From NCBI RefSeq assembly GCF_001039355.2, contig NW_019775591.1, positions 734,666 through 798,665 of the forward strand: DNA of 64,000 nt, read 5' to 3'. Source of the stretch: Lingula anatina (lineage: Eukaryota; Brachiopoda; Lingulata; Lingulida; Lingulidae). A model generated the notes under the pieces. The model saw nothing but the letters and a program-made list of their open reading frames with translations, did not search any database and had not been told where the DNA came from. The translations under genes and the position numbers were made by a program. Shown here in pieces: positions 1-11,625 of this stretch; position 1 is the first letter of the stretch, and each line of letters begins with the position of its first letter.

Positions 1-187
1 TTTTCCCGCCCCCCCCCCCTTTTCCCAAATAAATTCTTTAAAAACTCACTATGGCAGAGTATGGCAACATACAGTATCTATATGTTCGTTGCTTTCTACC
101 TCTCTCCCGCACGGTGGCTGCGGTCCTTCCCATCCTCACAATAATATTTTTTTTAAATAATAATAACCTGTTCACCACGTGTTTCAG

Positions 188-2805
188 GGTAGGTGGAAGA
201 ATACACACAGTGAAGGAGGGTGACGGCCTTATAGAGCTGGGGGCCAACTATATCCACGGAACGACTGCCGAAAACTCCGTGTACACTCTGGCACAGAAGC
301 ATGGCCTCGTGAGAGAAGGGTTCTTGTCCACAAGGTGAGGACAGCGGTGTTTGTGTAGATCTAGAATAACGGCGCGTTCCCAATGAATCTATTGTACTAG
401 GTACCAGATACTGCGCACTAACTCCACGGGGACTCCCGCCGAATGCAGTCAGATCAATACGCCTCCTTTTGTTTCCAATTAAACTCGTATGATCACCAGC
501 TTTTCTGCATTCTGCTCATCGCCCTTTTATTTGTGTAGTGATTTGTTATATTACTGTTTAAGCCTAGATAAGATTTGAAATGCGATGCCCTACGGTGCAC
601 GTAATGCCCCTTTCGTACGGCGTCTGAGCGGAGGTATAGACGGTGGCCGTGCGAAATCGCACGGAATCGTACTGATTTAAGGCCATGTAATGTAGACATA
701 CTCAGCGTAGCCCATAGCTCCCTACGATTTCATAAAAAATCGTACGGACAATATTTCATCGCACGGCGCCCGTGTAAATGTAATCTAGGCTTTATGATTG
801 ACCATGTTTGTTAAGGTGTGCCGTATATCAATAAAGCAATGCACCGTGTCTTATCAGGTGCTCTATATTTAACGCAGTGGTGTTTACGGTAAATCAACCC
901 TGTCTTGACGCCGGTGGCATGTGTTTGATATGCATGCTTAATCACATGTGCTTTAAATAGTGCTGAGTCAAGGTGATTTTAGTGTATAAGCTTTTAAAAG
1001 CAAATTGTCAGGCAAAATTCCTATTGACGATGAACTCTTGAAGAATCTCATATCCTTTATATTGGCGTGTTTTGTTGGGGGCAACGTAACCACAAACATG
1101 CATGTGAACTTAAATTTAAAAGTGTTTTCTATTTATCATATCAAATGATATATAAATGGTCGTTAGGCCTACTTGCAAAAAAGCGCTTAGAACTATGGAA
1201 CTATTGAATTCCATTTGAACTCATATTTTTAACAACTTTGTACTTTTGGTTACAATGATATTTAATAAATTTATATCATCATTATGTCCCTTTGTCTTTT
1301 TTGCGACATTTTCTTAGTCTTTGCTCTACATTGAGTAATTAATTTTTTTATATTATATTTTATATTTTTACATTATAATATAATTTTATACTATTGATGG
1401 GTGTAGTCATCTTGTGTCTTGTGTGTGTTTGTGGAGGGGGGGGTCTAAGTTTTTGGGCTTAAAGTTCCTCTTAAAGTTTTTAACCTTAAGTTAAAACTTT
1501 CTAAGTTAAATCGATGTTTCACATATGGTGTTACCGTATAAACAGTATATACCCCCCTCCCCCGGTGGTGTAACAGTGAAAATGTTTTATGGTATCATGA
1601 GTTATTCTCGGTTTGGAAATTCTGTTAAATGACGAACTGTTCATAAATAATATTATATTTTCAGACTGTCAGACGGCGCATTCTACACGCAAGATGGCTT
1701 GGAGATCAACAAAGAACTGAGCGACAGAGTCTGGACGGTCTACACAACCATCAGTGACGAGGTTTATTCCCCAAGCACAAGCAAGGACAAATCTTCAATG
1801 ACAGTTGAAGACTACTTCAGCGTGAGATACGAAGAGGAGAGACAGCAATTCCGGGACGACGAACAAGAAACTGCGGCCGCCATTTTCAATTGTATTAAAA
1901 ATGGCGAACAGGTCTACGTTGGGAGCGATCTTCCGCACGTGCCGGTGCTCGACTTGGAGAATTTCACAGAAATAGTCGGAGGGGACGCGCTGGTCGCCAA
2001 AGGGTTGGCATCTGTTCTTAAGCCTCTATCGAGTAATCTACCAGACGGGTGTGTTCGACTTAATCGAGAAGTGACGAAGATTAGGTGGAAAAATGACGTC
2101 AAGGATCGCGCTGACGTCATTGTCGTCTGCTCAAATGGTGAAACGTACACGGCAGACGTATGTTTAGTCACAGTGCCTCTGGGTTACCTGAAACAACACG
2201 CCCATAGAATTTTTAAACCTTCCCTTCCAGTGGATAAGTTGTTGGCAATAGACAAAATAAATGCTGGCTGCGTTGATAAACTTTTCCTCGTGTACGACAA
2301 GCCTTTCTGGAAAAGGGGACAACTGGGGAGCGTTAAATTGGCGTGGAGAGGGGAAGAGGGTGTGGTCAGAGATCCATATAAGGAATGGTACAAACGGATC
2401 TTTTCATTCGACGAATACCCGACCCATCCCAACGTGCTAGTAGGCTGGATATCAGGGTTCGTAGAGGCGCGGCAGGCGGAGCTCCTTCCTGAAGCCGACA
2501 TCAGTCAAAAATGCACCGAAATTCTCCGATCTTTCCTTGGCGACAAAAGCATCCCGGAACCGAGCAAGATAATCCGCTCTCAGTGGGGGACGGACCTCTA
2601 CACACTGGGGTCATACGTCGCTCTTACCCTACCAGGGTCTCCTGAAGATTTTGCCAAACTTGCAGAGCCGGTAGCAGACAGCCGGGGAGAAGTTCGTCTG
2701 CTCTTTGCAGGCGAGGCGACCGACGTTGCCTTCAACTCTACCATGCACGGAGCGAGGAACTCTGGGATACGCGAGGCGGAGCGGATCATTAAGAGTTTAT
2801 CATGA
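188..2805 (+). CDS. Polyamine/spermine oxidase-like FAD amine oxidase, 5'-truncated by the window
   Basis: Two coding exons are visible, 188-334 and 1665-2805, joined AG|G...AG|A in phase; the stop is TGA at 2803-2805. The first encodes the VGGRIHTV / GLIELGANYIHGT block typical of FAD-dependent amine oxidases just after the dinucleotide-binding GxGxxG motif, which must lie in an exon left of the window. The long last exon carries VTVPLGYLK, KLFLVYDKPFW and the C-terminal FAD block LLFAGEATD...STMHGARNSG. Known family role: oxidation of spermine, spermidine or acetylated forms in cytosol or peroxisome. Here GEATH and YSTTHG of the vertebrate SMOX/PAOX proteins read GEATD and NSTMHG, so substrate use may differ. 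I see no clear peroxisomal SKL (it ends KSLS). Family assignment is firm; the choice between SMOX and PAOX is not. Confidence 0.85.
335..1664 (+). other. Intron of the amine oxidase gene
   Basis: A 1.33-kb intron with donor AG|GTGAGG at 335 and acceptor TTTTCAG ending at 1664. Its first part (about 374-527) resembles the foldback MITE family also seen at 6619 and 23945, sharing the stretch ending ATCACCAGCTTTTCTG. The remainder is AT-rich, with short C and G runs near 1434 and 1553. No other gene is seen here. Confidence 0.7.
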
Positions 2806-4958
2806 AAGAAGATGTACGGAGAAGGCATACGCTGCAGACGTGTGACGCACGCCAATGAAGTATTTGATTTACTTGATGATTTTGACATAAACGAACAAAT
2901 CGTAGGGCCTATATTTGTGGAGGCCCACAGTTAGTAATTAGCAAACACCACAAAATTTAGATTCAGTTAACATGTTGAATTAAGAAACACCATCGTAGGG
3001 CCTCCTTACACTGAAAGTCGTGTCGAACATTGTGGATTTGGAATCAAAAATTGTTTATTGCACATATTGATGATTTTTAAATATTTAAATTAATATTAAA
3101 ATATCTAAAAAATCCAGAATGGTGCATGAAACGGGGGAAGTGATCGTAGGCCTATTATTGGAGGTGATGGTAATGATGATGGTCCATGTAGGGCCTACTG
3201 TATATCATATACAAAATTTTATGTTCCACAGATAAAAGTTGATTTAAATGTACGTTCATGTGGATGTATTTTTTATCCTGCCATTGCATAATCTTTACAT
3301 TACACATAGTGCCAAGTATATTTTCCTATAACCAATTAAGGTGGTTGGTGCTTACAGGAAAACAATTTAATATGCCATGGAAAACAATAATAATGTTATT
3401 GTACTGCCAATTATCTTCCATGGTATCCCATTAAGTGATTATGTAGTTTATTTAACTTTAAAGACGTGAGCAATTAAACAAAACAGTATTATGATAAAAT
3501 AGATATATCTAGTCAATATCGTATAAACGTTAACAGTGCGACAAATTGCAGTCAGTATTCGACTCTAAAATGTGGAAAAAGTGTGTATAGATAAAGGGAT
3601 AACAACTCTTATGTGAGATTCATTTTTCACATTATATACATTGTGAACAGCTCATAGAAATATAATAAATTACATTTAACACCAAAACGGTGGTTATCGC
3701 AATTATTCTGAAATATGTGCTTGCCATATCAGACCGCGTGGAGCTTCAGAGATGACTTCCCTCTGAAATATCTCTCAAGAGATTAAATAAAAAAACAAAC
3801 TTAAAGAAAAAAAAACATGCACTAACTTTGAATGTCGGAACGGATTCATTCACTATTGATACATACCAAGGGATGTTATGTGACCGTGGCGATATGCTGA
3901 TCACTGAAGCCTGTCCATTTAGATAAGCTTCAGTGAAGATCGAGGGCAACCTCGAGCCGCTATCCAGAAATATCTCGCTTCACTCTACATCGGAAAACTC
4001 GGATTTAACCTCCATGAAGTCTAGAATTTCACAACTACATCTTGGTTATATAAGTCGAGGTTTCTAAAATGCTGAAAGCCGAAGCCAGAGCTTCACATGT
4101 AACCTTTTGGCAGCAAGAGAATAGCGACTTTGCTTGCGTTATATATCTAGACAAATTTAAAATCTCTCACACTCTTAAAAATCAGCATAAACTTTTCATG
4201 TTCAACAATTAATATTTATCATTTTATCTCACTAAGTCATATCATATGTGTATGGTTTGAAAGCGGGAATTATTTTACATTTAAACCACACGTGCATACA
4301 AAAAAATTTACGACGGTTGTGTTATTTACCTTTTGTATTTAAGCTGTTCATTCTTCCTCTTTATCAGTAATATCGGTAAAAATCAAATCTATTCCCCCTT
4401 TGAACTTGTAATTACATGTAGCTCATGGATGCTCTGAAAACCAGCACGTGGATGTTCAAAAACCGCCTCGCAGTAAAAATGTCACTAAAACGTAGAATTA
4501 TCACTCTTGTAGACTGGTAATATACATCCGTCTGCCTTGTTGTCAGATATATCACAAAAACGTAAATTTCTTCCTACTTTGTACTTGTGAAGAATTAATT
4601 TGACTATATTCCGGTCCGACGCTCCTTGTTTATCAGAAATGTCACTTAAAAGAAGTGGATTTGCCTTGGGACCTTTTTTCCGCAGCAGTTCCAGCTAGGT
4701 GTGGCTCAGCTATCACGCGCATGGTCAGTGTCGACGGTTGATTAAATACTATTCAAGCGAGTTGAACTTCCACAACAAGTATTTAGCAAAAATTGACCAA
4801 ATTGGTCAGACATTACGTAAGAATTTGGCGGGAGGTGACCAGTGCACGTGGACGAGTTTATTCCATATAACATCTCTAGAGCGTGATATAGGGTCACTTT
4901 ATTCGGTTTTAGGGGTGTTTTAGGGTGAAATGACTATATTTTTTCTCTGTGTTTGTCA

Positions 4959-5056
4959 AATAATACACTGTCACCCTCTCGCGATATATGCCATGACCAC
5001 CTCTCACTGACGCACGAGGTGTTATGGCATACATCGCACGGGTGACAGTGTATTAT
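4959..5056. repeat. Hairpin-forming inverted repeat
   Basis: The left arm (4959-5003) and right arm (5016-5056) are near-complementary over about 41-45 nt: each reads ATAATACACTGTCACCC from its outer end, followed by a related inner part ending CACCTC, with a loop of about 12 nt. It could be a small foldback transposon remnant or the source of a hairpin RNA. Sequence alone does not decide. Confidence 0.75.
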
Positions 5057-5369
5057 CTCACACTTAACGTTTGACGTTAGTACTAAACAGAATGTGGAGG
5101 TGGTGGAATCTATAGGCAACCAGCTAATGTCAGAAGCCTACAACATAGACCTTTTTGGCTACACTGCAGGTAGAAATAGAGGCATTTTCTGTCTTCAAAA
5201 ATGAATAACTACTTTTATTATTAGGAATTTATGGGCTTTAGGATGAATAATTTACAATTTATATTAATCCAATATCGGACATTTAAAAAATAATGAGAAA
5301 CATGCCTTCGTGAACATTTTACTATATCAAACTGTCTGCCGGTGAGTGAACTAACCAAAAGGCCGTCTG

Positions 5370-5684
5370 GGCTCCGTATCGCGAAAGGTTCGCTATGTTG
5401 CGCACGTGCGCAAGCGTCTCGATTCCATAACTCGCCCATACTCGTCCCATATAATTTTACAGTTAAACGAGACTTACCTGTAAGTTGAAGTTTGACTGGG
5501 ATTCTGCCTCGTCTTCAGGAACATAGGGTTTACGTGAGATAGAACTAGTCCTGTAGCCTCTATTTGATATAGCGATTCGCAATACGCGATGCTTTCGAGA
5601 TACGGGCCCCGTATCTCGAAATAGAATCGGTTATGGAATCGAGACACTTGCGCAACATAGCGAACCTTTCGAGATACGGAGCCC
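5370..5684. repeat. Foldback element with nested palindromes
   Basis: The arm at 5370-5431 is the near-perfect reverse complement of 5630-5684; both contain GGTTCGCTATGTTGCGCA and TCGATTCCATAAC. At the centre lies a perfect palindrome, 593-621 of the 5 kb block (5593-5621), with 14-nt arms TTTCGAGATACGGG around one C. The sequence is CpG-rich relative to its surroundings, which suggests a young mobile foldback element. No coding capacity is seen. Confidence 0.75.
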
Positions 5685-6618
5685 TGGTCTCCAAACCCTA
5701 AGCTGCAGAGTCGGCCAATAGACCCCGTATGGTGATTGCAGTTTAGGAGCATCGAGAACATATTCAAGATTTTCTAATTATACGCTTTACTATACGTTGA
5801 AATTATCTGCATCTTGAAAAACTGACGCAAAATAAATCGATTTACGCTAAGAAACGGAAGGTTAGAAGAATTCATTCAACGGAACAGCACCTTCATACAA
5901 TATACCATTTTCAATGAAAACACGTTGCAATCAAATCAGGTCTTTATTTAGTGTTTTGAGCTAATATTTCCCAGTTTGCCTTTGAATGTATTTCTTCTAT
6001 ACACATTTCAAGATCGGCAGGTATATGTGAGCTGGTTTTCAAAACATCCAGGCTTGTCAGTGTGTACAAGAAACGCAACAAACACATTGATAAATTTAAA
6101 AGAAGCATTATATATATATTGAAAATCAGTTCCTCAATACATAAACATGAGACCCTTCTCACACTGAGTGGTATAATTAGTCTGTAACAGCCATTTGTAA
6201 GATTGACAACTTAATAGTAATTTTAACAGTAAGAGAATCGCCTACACGCCAATCAATTAAGTTAACCAAGCTGTAGCAACTCTACCAGGCTCACATACTG
6301 ATTTTTCACAAGAAATTCACAGACATGTCTCTGGCCAATTCATTGCAAGATTCTAGCCCGAGAAAAGTGCACATAATTTAAACTGGCACATGTAGCAGCA
6401 ACAACACTTGCGGGGAACTTGTAAAAGAGAGATCCCCTGTAACGAAATTACATGCTAGGACTTGTCAAAGTGTACAGGTAGACTGTATGGCTCAAGTATA
6501 CCACTCGCTAAGAAAAGGCTATTAATAACGGTACTGAATAAATGTACTACAATTACATAATACAGTGTCTAAAACAAAAGAGTACAAATTAGAGGTAACA
6601 GTCATGAGTCTATGGACA

Positions 6619-6748
6619 CGTTCCCATCAAAACTATCGATCTACACAGATCGATCCAACTCTGCTGAATGCAATACTAACCTGCTAAAGTGACTGCATTC
6701 AGCATGAGTTGGATTGATCTACCTAGAACAATAATTTTAATGGGAATG
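6619..6748. mobile_element. Foldback MITE (family A)
   Basis: A short element that is almost entirely self-complementary. Termini CGTTCCCATCAAAA and TTTTAATGGGAATG are inverted, and internal GATC-containing blocks around CTGAATGCA also pair. Related copies or fragments are at about 374-527, 15409-15467, 23945-24188 and 24740-24952. It is non-coding and presumably mobilised in trans. Confidence 0.7.
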
Positions 6749-7270
6749 AGACCTAGCAACCTTAATTATCAACCTGATCACTGGTTTTCAACATAATCTA
6801 ATTGACTAACAAGATTAAACCTTCTACAAAATTTGAAGTCATAAAACATTTCTCTGGCTAAGCATTACATTTGTCTGGAGAGAGAATTATTTGATTTTAA
6901 ATAACACACACAGTGTAAAATATTGCCCTTATCTAGTCAAAAAATTTGAGATAATATTTCTTTGGATTTTAGAGTGAAGAAAATATAATATTCTTTTCTC
7001 AGAGTTTTTATGATGGAATCGTGGAATGCATACAAATTTTCAAATTGATTACAACATCTGGTATGGAACATATTAATGAACAGCGTTTCCTGTACAGGAT
7101 AAAATACAATAAACCCATTTTTACTATCTTCAAGTTGGTCAATTTGTTTGACCCTAATAGCATTCAGTTGTAAATTTCCCACTAGATTTGCAGTATGGAA
7201 ATTAGAAGTTATTTCTTTTTCTTCAACATTGGAGTAAAAATAAACTTATATTTCAGATAAAACAATTTTT

Positions 7271-7276
7271 TTTATT
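7271..7276 (-). terminator. AATAAA directly after the HDAC6 stop codon
   Basis: On the minus strand AATAAA follows the TGA stop with no spacer. It could serve as a polyadenylation signal with a very short 3' UTR, but further signals downstream cannot be excluded. Confidence 0.4.
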
Positions 7277-8343
7277 TCACACTCCAGGAATGTCCTCTCC
7301 AAACTTGCTTCTGTGTGCTGCTCTCTTGTGTGGCACTATAATCTAAAAAAATAAATAAATAATAATAATTATTATTCATTTCTTAAAACCAAGCTACTCA
7401 TGCGCCTCAGTGCTGTTTACATGTGTACATAAAAACTCTTCGACTATATTCTACATCCATAAATTCCATACATGTATAAATAGATATGAAATACCACTGA
7501 AACTCTTGAAAATAATTTATCACTCAGCCAGGTTAATCTCTCTTAAAGAATAGTTATAAATCATGCATCTGCCTCAAAGAAGTAATTTATCTTGTAAGCT
7601 ACAAAATTACTATAAACAATTAAAATTTGAAAGCAGAAGTATAGAACTACATTTTAATAATAAAATGAAAAATCTAAATGATAATTAAAATGTCAATAAA
7701 AATAAATTAATCCTGATTTCTAATGGTTTTCCAGGCTATCAGAAAGACAGGTCTAACTGGACTGACATTTCCCATTAAAAACACAAGAATATATCAGTTG
7801 GTAAAGACTGAGAATAAGAATCACACCACAAAGACAGGTCTGAATGGAATGATAGCTACCTCATTATGTATGTAGGCGTCACATCCATAACACCACACTG
7901 ACAGGTCTGAATAGCTTAATACCATTTTGTGTTCTGTACTCAACCCATGGAAAAAGCATGTGCTCATTGACGTATCTTCCACAGCAAACCTAGAAGGTAC
8001 AAAACAGCTTAAGTGACAATAATTCTGACCAAACAGAGATAGAAAAACAGTTTAACAATGACCATTTAAATTATTAAATATGTTCCAGTATACACAGGAT
8101 TAAGCTTTTACTCCTTGTATTGCTTATATTATATTATATCCCAATCAAAAACATATTCCACCAGCTGAGTGCTATGAAATCTCTACTCACTTCATAACAT
8201 GTGAGGCAGACCCAGTTTTCCTTCGTGCTTTCACACATGGAGCATGCTGCGAACACGTCCAGGCCTCTCTCTGGTGGAGGAGCCACCATTTTGAGATGTT
8301 CGCACCATGGCAAGGGAACTACAGCAAACATCTGCAGGTCATC
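7277..8343 (-). CDS. HDAC6: HDAC6 C-terminal ZnF-UBP exons, with apparent frameshift
   Basis: Three exons encode the ubiquitin-binding zinc finger. Exon 8191-8343 has PLPWCEHL...[18 protein letters not shown]; 7860-7989 has [11 protein letters not shown] and, in another frame, [14 protein letters not shown]; 7277-7342 ends KFGEDIPGV, matching the family's C-terminus. All expected Cys/His ligands can be found, but exon 7860-7989 is 130 nt where 129 would keep frame: the frame breaks at an A5 run (7951-7955, T5 in the coding strand). As written, translation leaves the family sequence right after HM. A homopolymer sequencing error is the simplest reading; a true allele lacking ubiquitin binding is possible. 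Confidence 0.85.
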
Positions 8344-11300
8344 CTATGATAAATGAAACAATAAAAATATTACTATTATCTTTATTAATGTAAAAGTCTT
8401 AATTACTTGTATGTACTAGTTACAACATGGGTTGTCCACTGTATGACATACAAGAGTATAATTATATTGAGGCGCAGCAGAGATATAATTAACTTTTATA
8501 TGTCCCATTCAGTGGATTGTGAGTAATTGTAAATGACTTATCCAACTTACAAAAATAAGATGCATACATATGAAACATATGAAAGTGCAGGCAAGAGTGT
8601 AAGCAAAATACATATGCAATTATCCAATTTATTGAAGTGCCGGCCATGGAGTAAAAGAGAGCTTTTAGATGTCACAAAGTCAACACAACAATAACTCGTC
8701 TACTGTTCCAATAAGTTGCCAGTCTTTATGGATCAGTGCTTTCTGACACGACCAATAGATGGCACTGGTGAATTCAAATAAACACTTTACCTGGTCAGCT
8801 AAGGCTCCTCCCAGTAGCTCGCGTACAGTCAAATTCTTGGCCTCTGATCCACCACAAGCTCCTAGAGGAGAGTCTCCCGTGCAGTCACTAGATGTCACTG
8901 TAGGCGAGGACAGAAAACTGCCTCCATCTGAAGAGCTGCTGACTGACTCATATTTCACTGAATACAATAAAGTTGTTACAAGATTTTTTTTTGTTGTTTG
9001 GGGAAACTTTTTTCCTGTAACAATCACACACATATACATGCACATGCACACACAAATGCTCGTTTCTTATTCTTCTGTAGAAATCTCAGAAACCCCAGTT
9101 ACCTGTACTCATGCAGTATTGACTGAATTTTCACCTGTATCAGAAGAAGATGTTTTAGCATTAATGAAAAGCATGAATTCTAAATCTTCTGCCTTAGATC
9201 CTGTGCCAACACATATTATCAAAGAGTGCATTACTGTTCTGGCCCCAGTTATTTTAAAGATAGTGAATCTCTCTTTTACAACAGGCATCTTCCCATCCAA
9301 CTGCAAAGCAGCAATTGTTAGACCCTTGTTAAAAAAACAAGGCCTGTGCAAACAAGTGTTTAAAAATTATCGACCAATATCAAACTTGCCCTTCTTAGGG
9401 AAGTTTCTTGAGAAAATGGCATGTATACAACTGAATAACTATCTAGCTCANCACATGCACACACAAATGCTATTTATTGCTTTTGAAAGAGGAAACTGAA
9501 TACAAGCTAAAACTGTTTCTTTACATATTAATAAAATTCTGAACAGACAAGATAAACAACGAGAAAGCACGAAGCCTTGACCCTAAAAATTAGATCATGG
9601 GAGTAACAGGACTAAAATACAAGTCCATAAAAAATACAGAAAAAATTTTAAATATACAGATTGCCATCTCTTTTCAGGCAAGTAGCAAAATAAATATTCA
9701 CACAAACAAAAAGTTATTTCAGATAGACCACACTATACCTTGTAGAGCTCCAATGGCGGTGGTAAGACTGTCCATATCTGAGGTACTGGTCACAGCATTG
9801 TTCTGGACACCTGCTGTCACTGGGAGAACTGGGGCTGGTAAATCAACTGAAACACAAGATATGGCTTTAACAAGGCAGCAAAGCTGTTAAATGTACAGAC
9901 CAAGTCAACTGAAATACCAGACATATGGCTTTTAAAATTGGCTTGGCTTGACCAGTTTTGCTACTTCAACACCATTTTCCCTTTCCCTGGCTTTTTTAAA
10001 AATAGAATAGTCAATGAAAGCTGCAATTCATTTATTGTCAGCTACTTTCTGGTACATGAGAACTTATGAATCTTAAAATATGCTTCAGCATAGCAGGACC
10101 TTAAATAGATAACAGTGATCCCACCATAGTCTTTCGTCATGCACACAAGCTGCAAATACAGTGAGATTTAATTCCACAGATATATCCAAAATCAATATTA
10201 CTAAATCAAATCCAGTAACCTCACCCCTAAACTGAAGACACTTCCAGTACTTCTTGTGTGTGTCCAGCACATTACATATGGACTCTACGGCCATTGTCTT
10301 AGGTACCAGAGACCCCAGGGGCGGACATGTTCCTCCCAGGAGAACCTTGGTACACATAGCCATGCTTTCTGATATGGAGTGGAGGTTGTAGCCACCCTAG
10401 AAATATACAGGAGAAATGCGAGACATAATACATGGTTCAGAACTATATATGGCAAAACTGGTGCCCAGATTCGACATATATTTGTGTGCGTGCGTGTGTG
10501 TGTGTGTGTGTGCAAAGAGACTTTGACATAAGAAGAAAACCAGTCTTTTTGGTCAAAATGTTTGAAATTTGAAATGCTAGCATCCTATGGAATTCTGATC
10601 AATGCAATTACAGTATTTCACTTCTGTTCTCTGTGAAGGTGCCATACTATACAGTGAGTTTCAGAGGTTACTAAAGAACCACAAAAACAATAATTATTAT
10701 CAAATTGCTTCTAGGGGTGAGTTTCCAGTAATCTCTGCACCTCATGGTGAAGTGCCTGGGTATACTTTACCTCTAGTGCTAATATGACTCTCCCATTGGC
10801 CAAGCTCATCAACATCTGAGTCATGTGACCATAGCCAGCAGGGGTGATGTCACAATGACCCTGAAATAACATTGTTTCAATAACCTTTCATAATATACAT
10901 GACTTATAGTAGCTTAAGATCGAAACATAATTAACTCTGAATCATGACATTCTTATATCATGTAATATCTGAAATATATTTCTTTGAAAAATTATGAAAA
11001 ATTATGTCTTTTACTCCATGATCTTAAAACAAAGCAATAGAACTACATGTATTATTTCATGACATCAAAAAGAGTATAACTCTTTAAAATGTCAAATGTA
11101 ATAGTCTCATTTTTCATACTTGTAAGTCTATATCAAGTATAAATTATACTAAAATGTAAAATAAAACTGCAGCCCCTCTTGTTCCAGCCCTCTTGTTGTG
11201 CAAAATCCTTTAACAATGCTCCTCCCAGGTTTTTGCAAACTTAGCAAAGTTGCAGATACTGGGTACTACAGGGTTACATTAAGACCACACTGTGGTTGTC

Positions 11301-11588
11301 ACAATTCAAGTCCACTTACCAAGGGATCTCCCCTTGCTGCATCAAACCCAGCGGATACCAACACCAAATCTGGGTCAAACTGAAAAGAAAAAGAGTCATC
11401 GAGTAGAAAAAGGCAACCAGTAGAAACAATTTCATTAAGATTAAGCACTCAGAAATCCACGAAAAATCATCAACAAACACAAATTACCAACTTATTTAAC
11501 TTATCGTATTAACAATGCAATCAGAATATATTAAACTATAAGAAAAAACTACAATTAAGTAATTTTCAAACCCTTACACACTTATAAA

Positions 11589-11625
<37 letters not shown>

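Larger units (their letters stand above)
2806..7270. other. Amine oxidase 3' UTR and intergenic region to the HDAC6 3' end
   Basis: No convincing coding exon is seen on either strand. The first part is probably 3' UTR; a polyA signal candidate AATAAA lies at about 3664. GTAGGCCT or GTAGGGCCT motifs recur at about 2901, 2992, 3144 and 3185. Repeats described separately are a hairpin (4959-5056), a large foldback (5370-5684) and a foldback MITE (6619-6748). Degenerate repeats with TATCAGAAATGTCAC-like cores occur between about 4360 and 4660. The rest is AT-rich unique sequence. Confidence 0.6.

Noticed and set aside
1699-2805. Amine oxidase starting at the internal ATG (1699)
   Set aside because: The exon continues upstream in frame to the acceptor at 1664 and joins exon 188-334; the ATG is internal.
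7740-7860. Further ZnF-UBP exon copies
   Set aside because: Minus-strand stretches resembling TCAGACCTGTC...TGTGGTGT recur here, echoing the exon 7860-7989 interior, but frames are broken and no full exon can be built.
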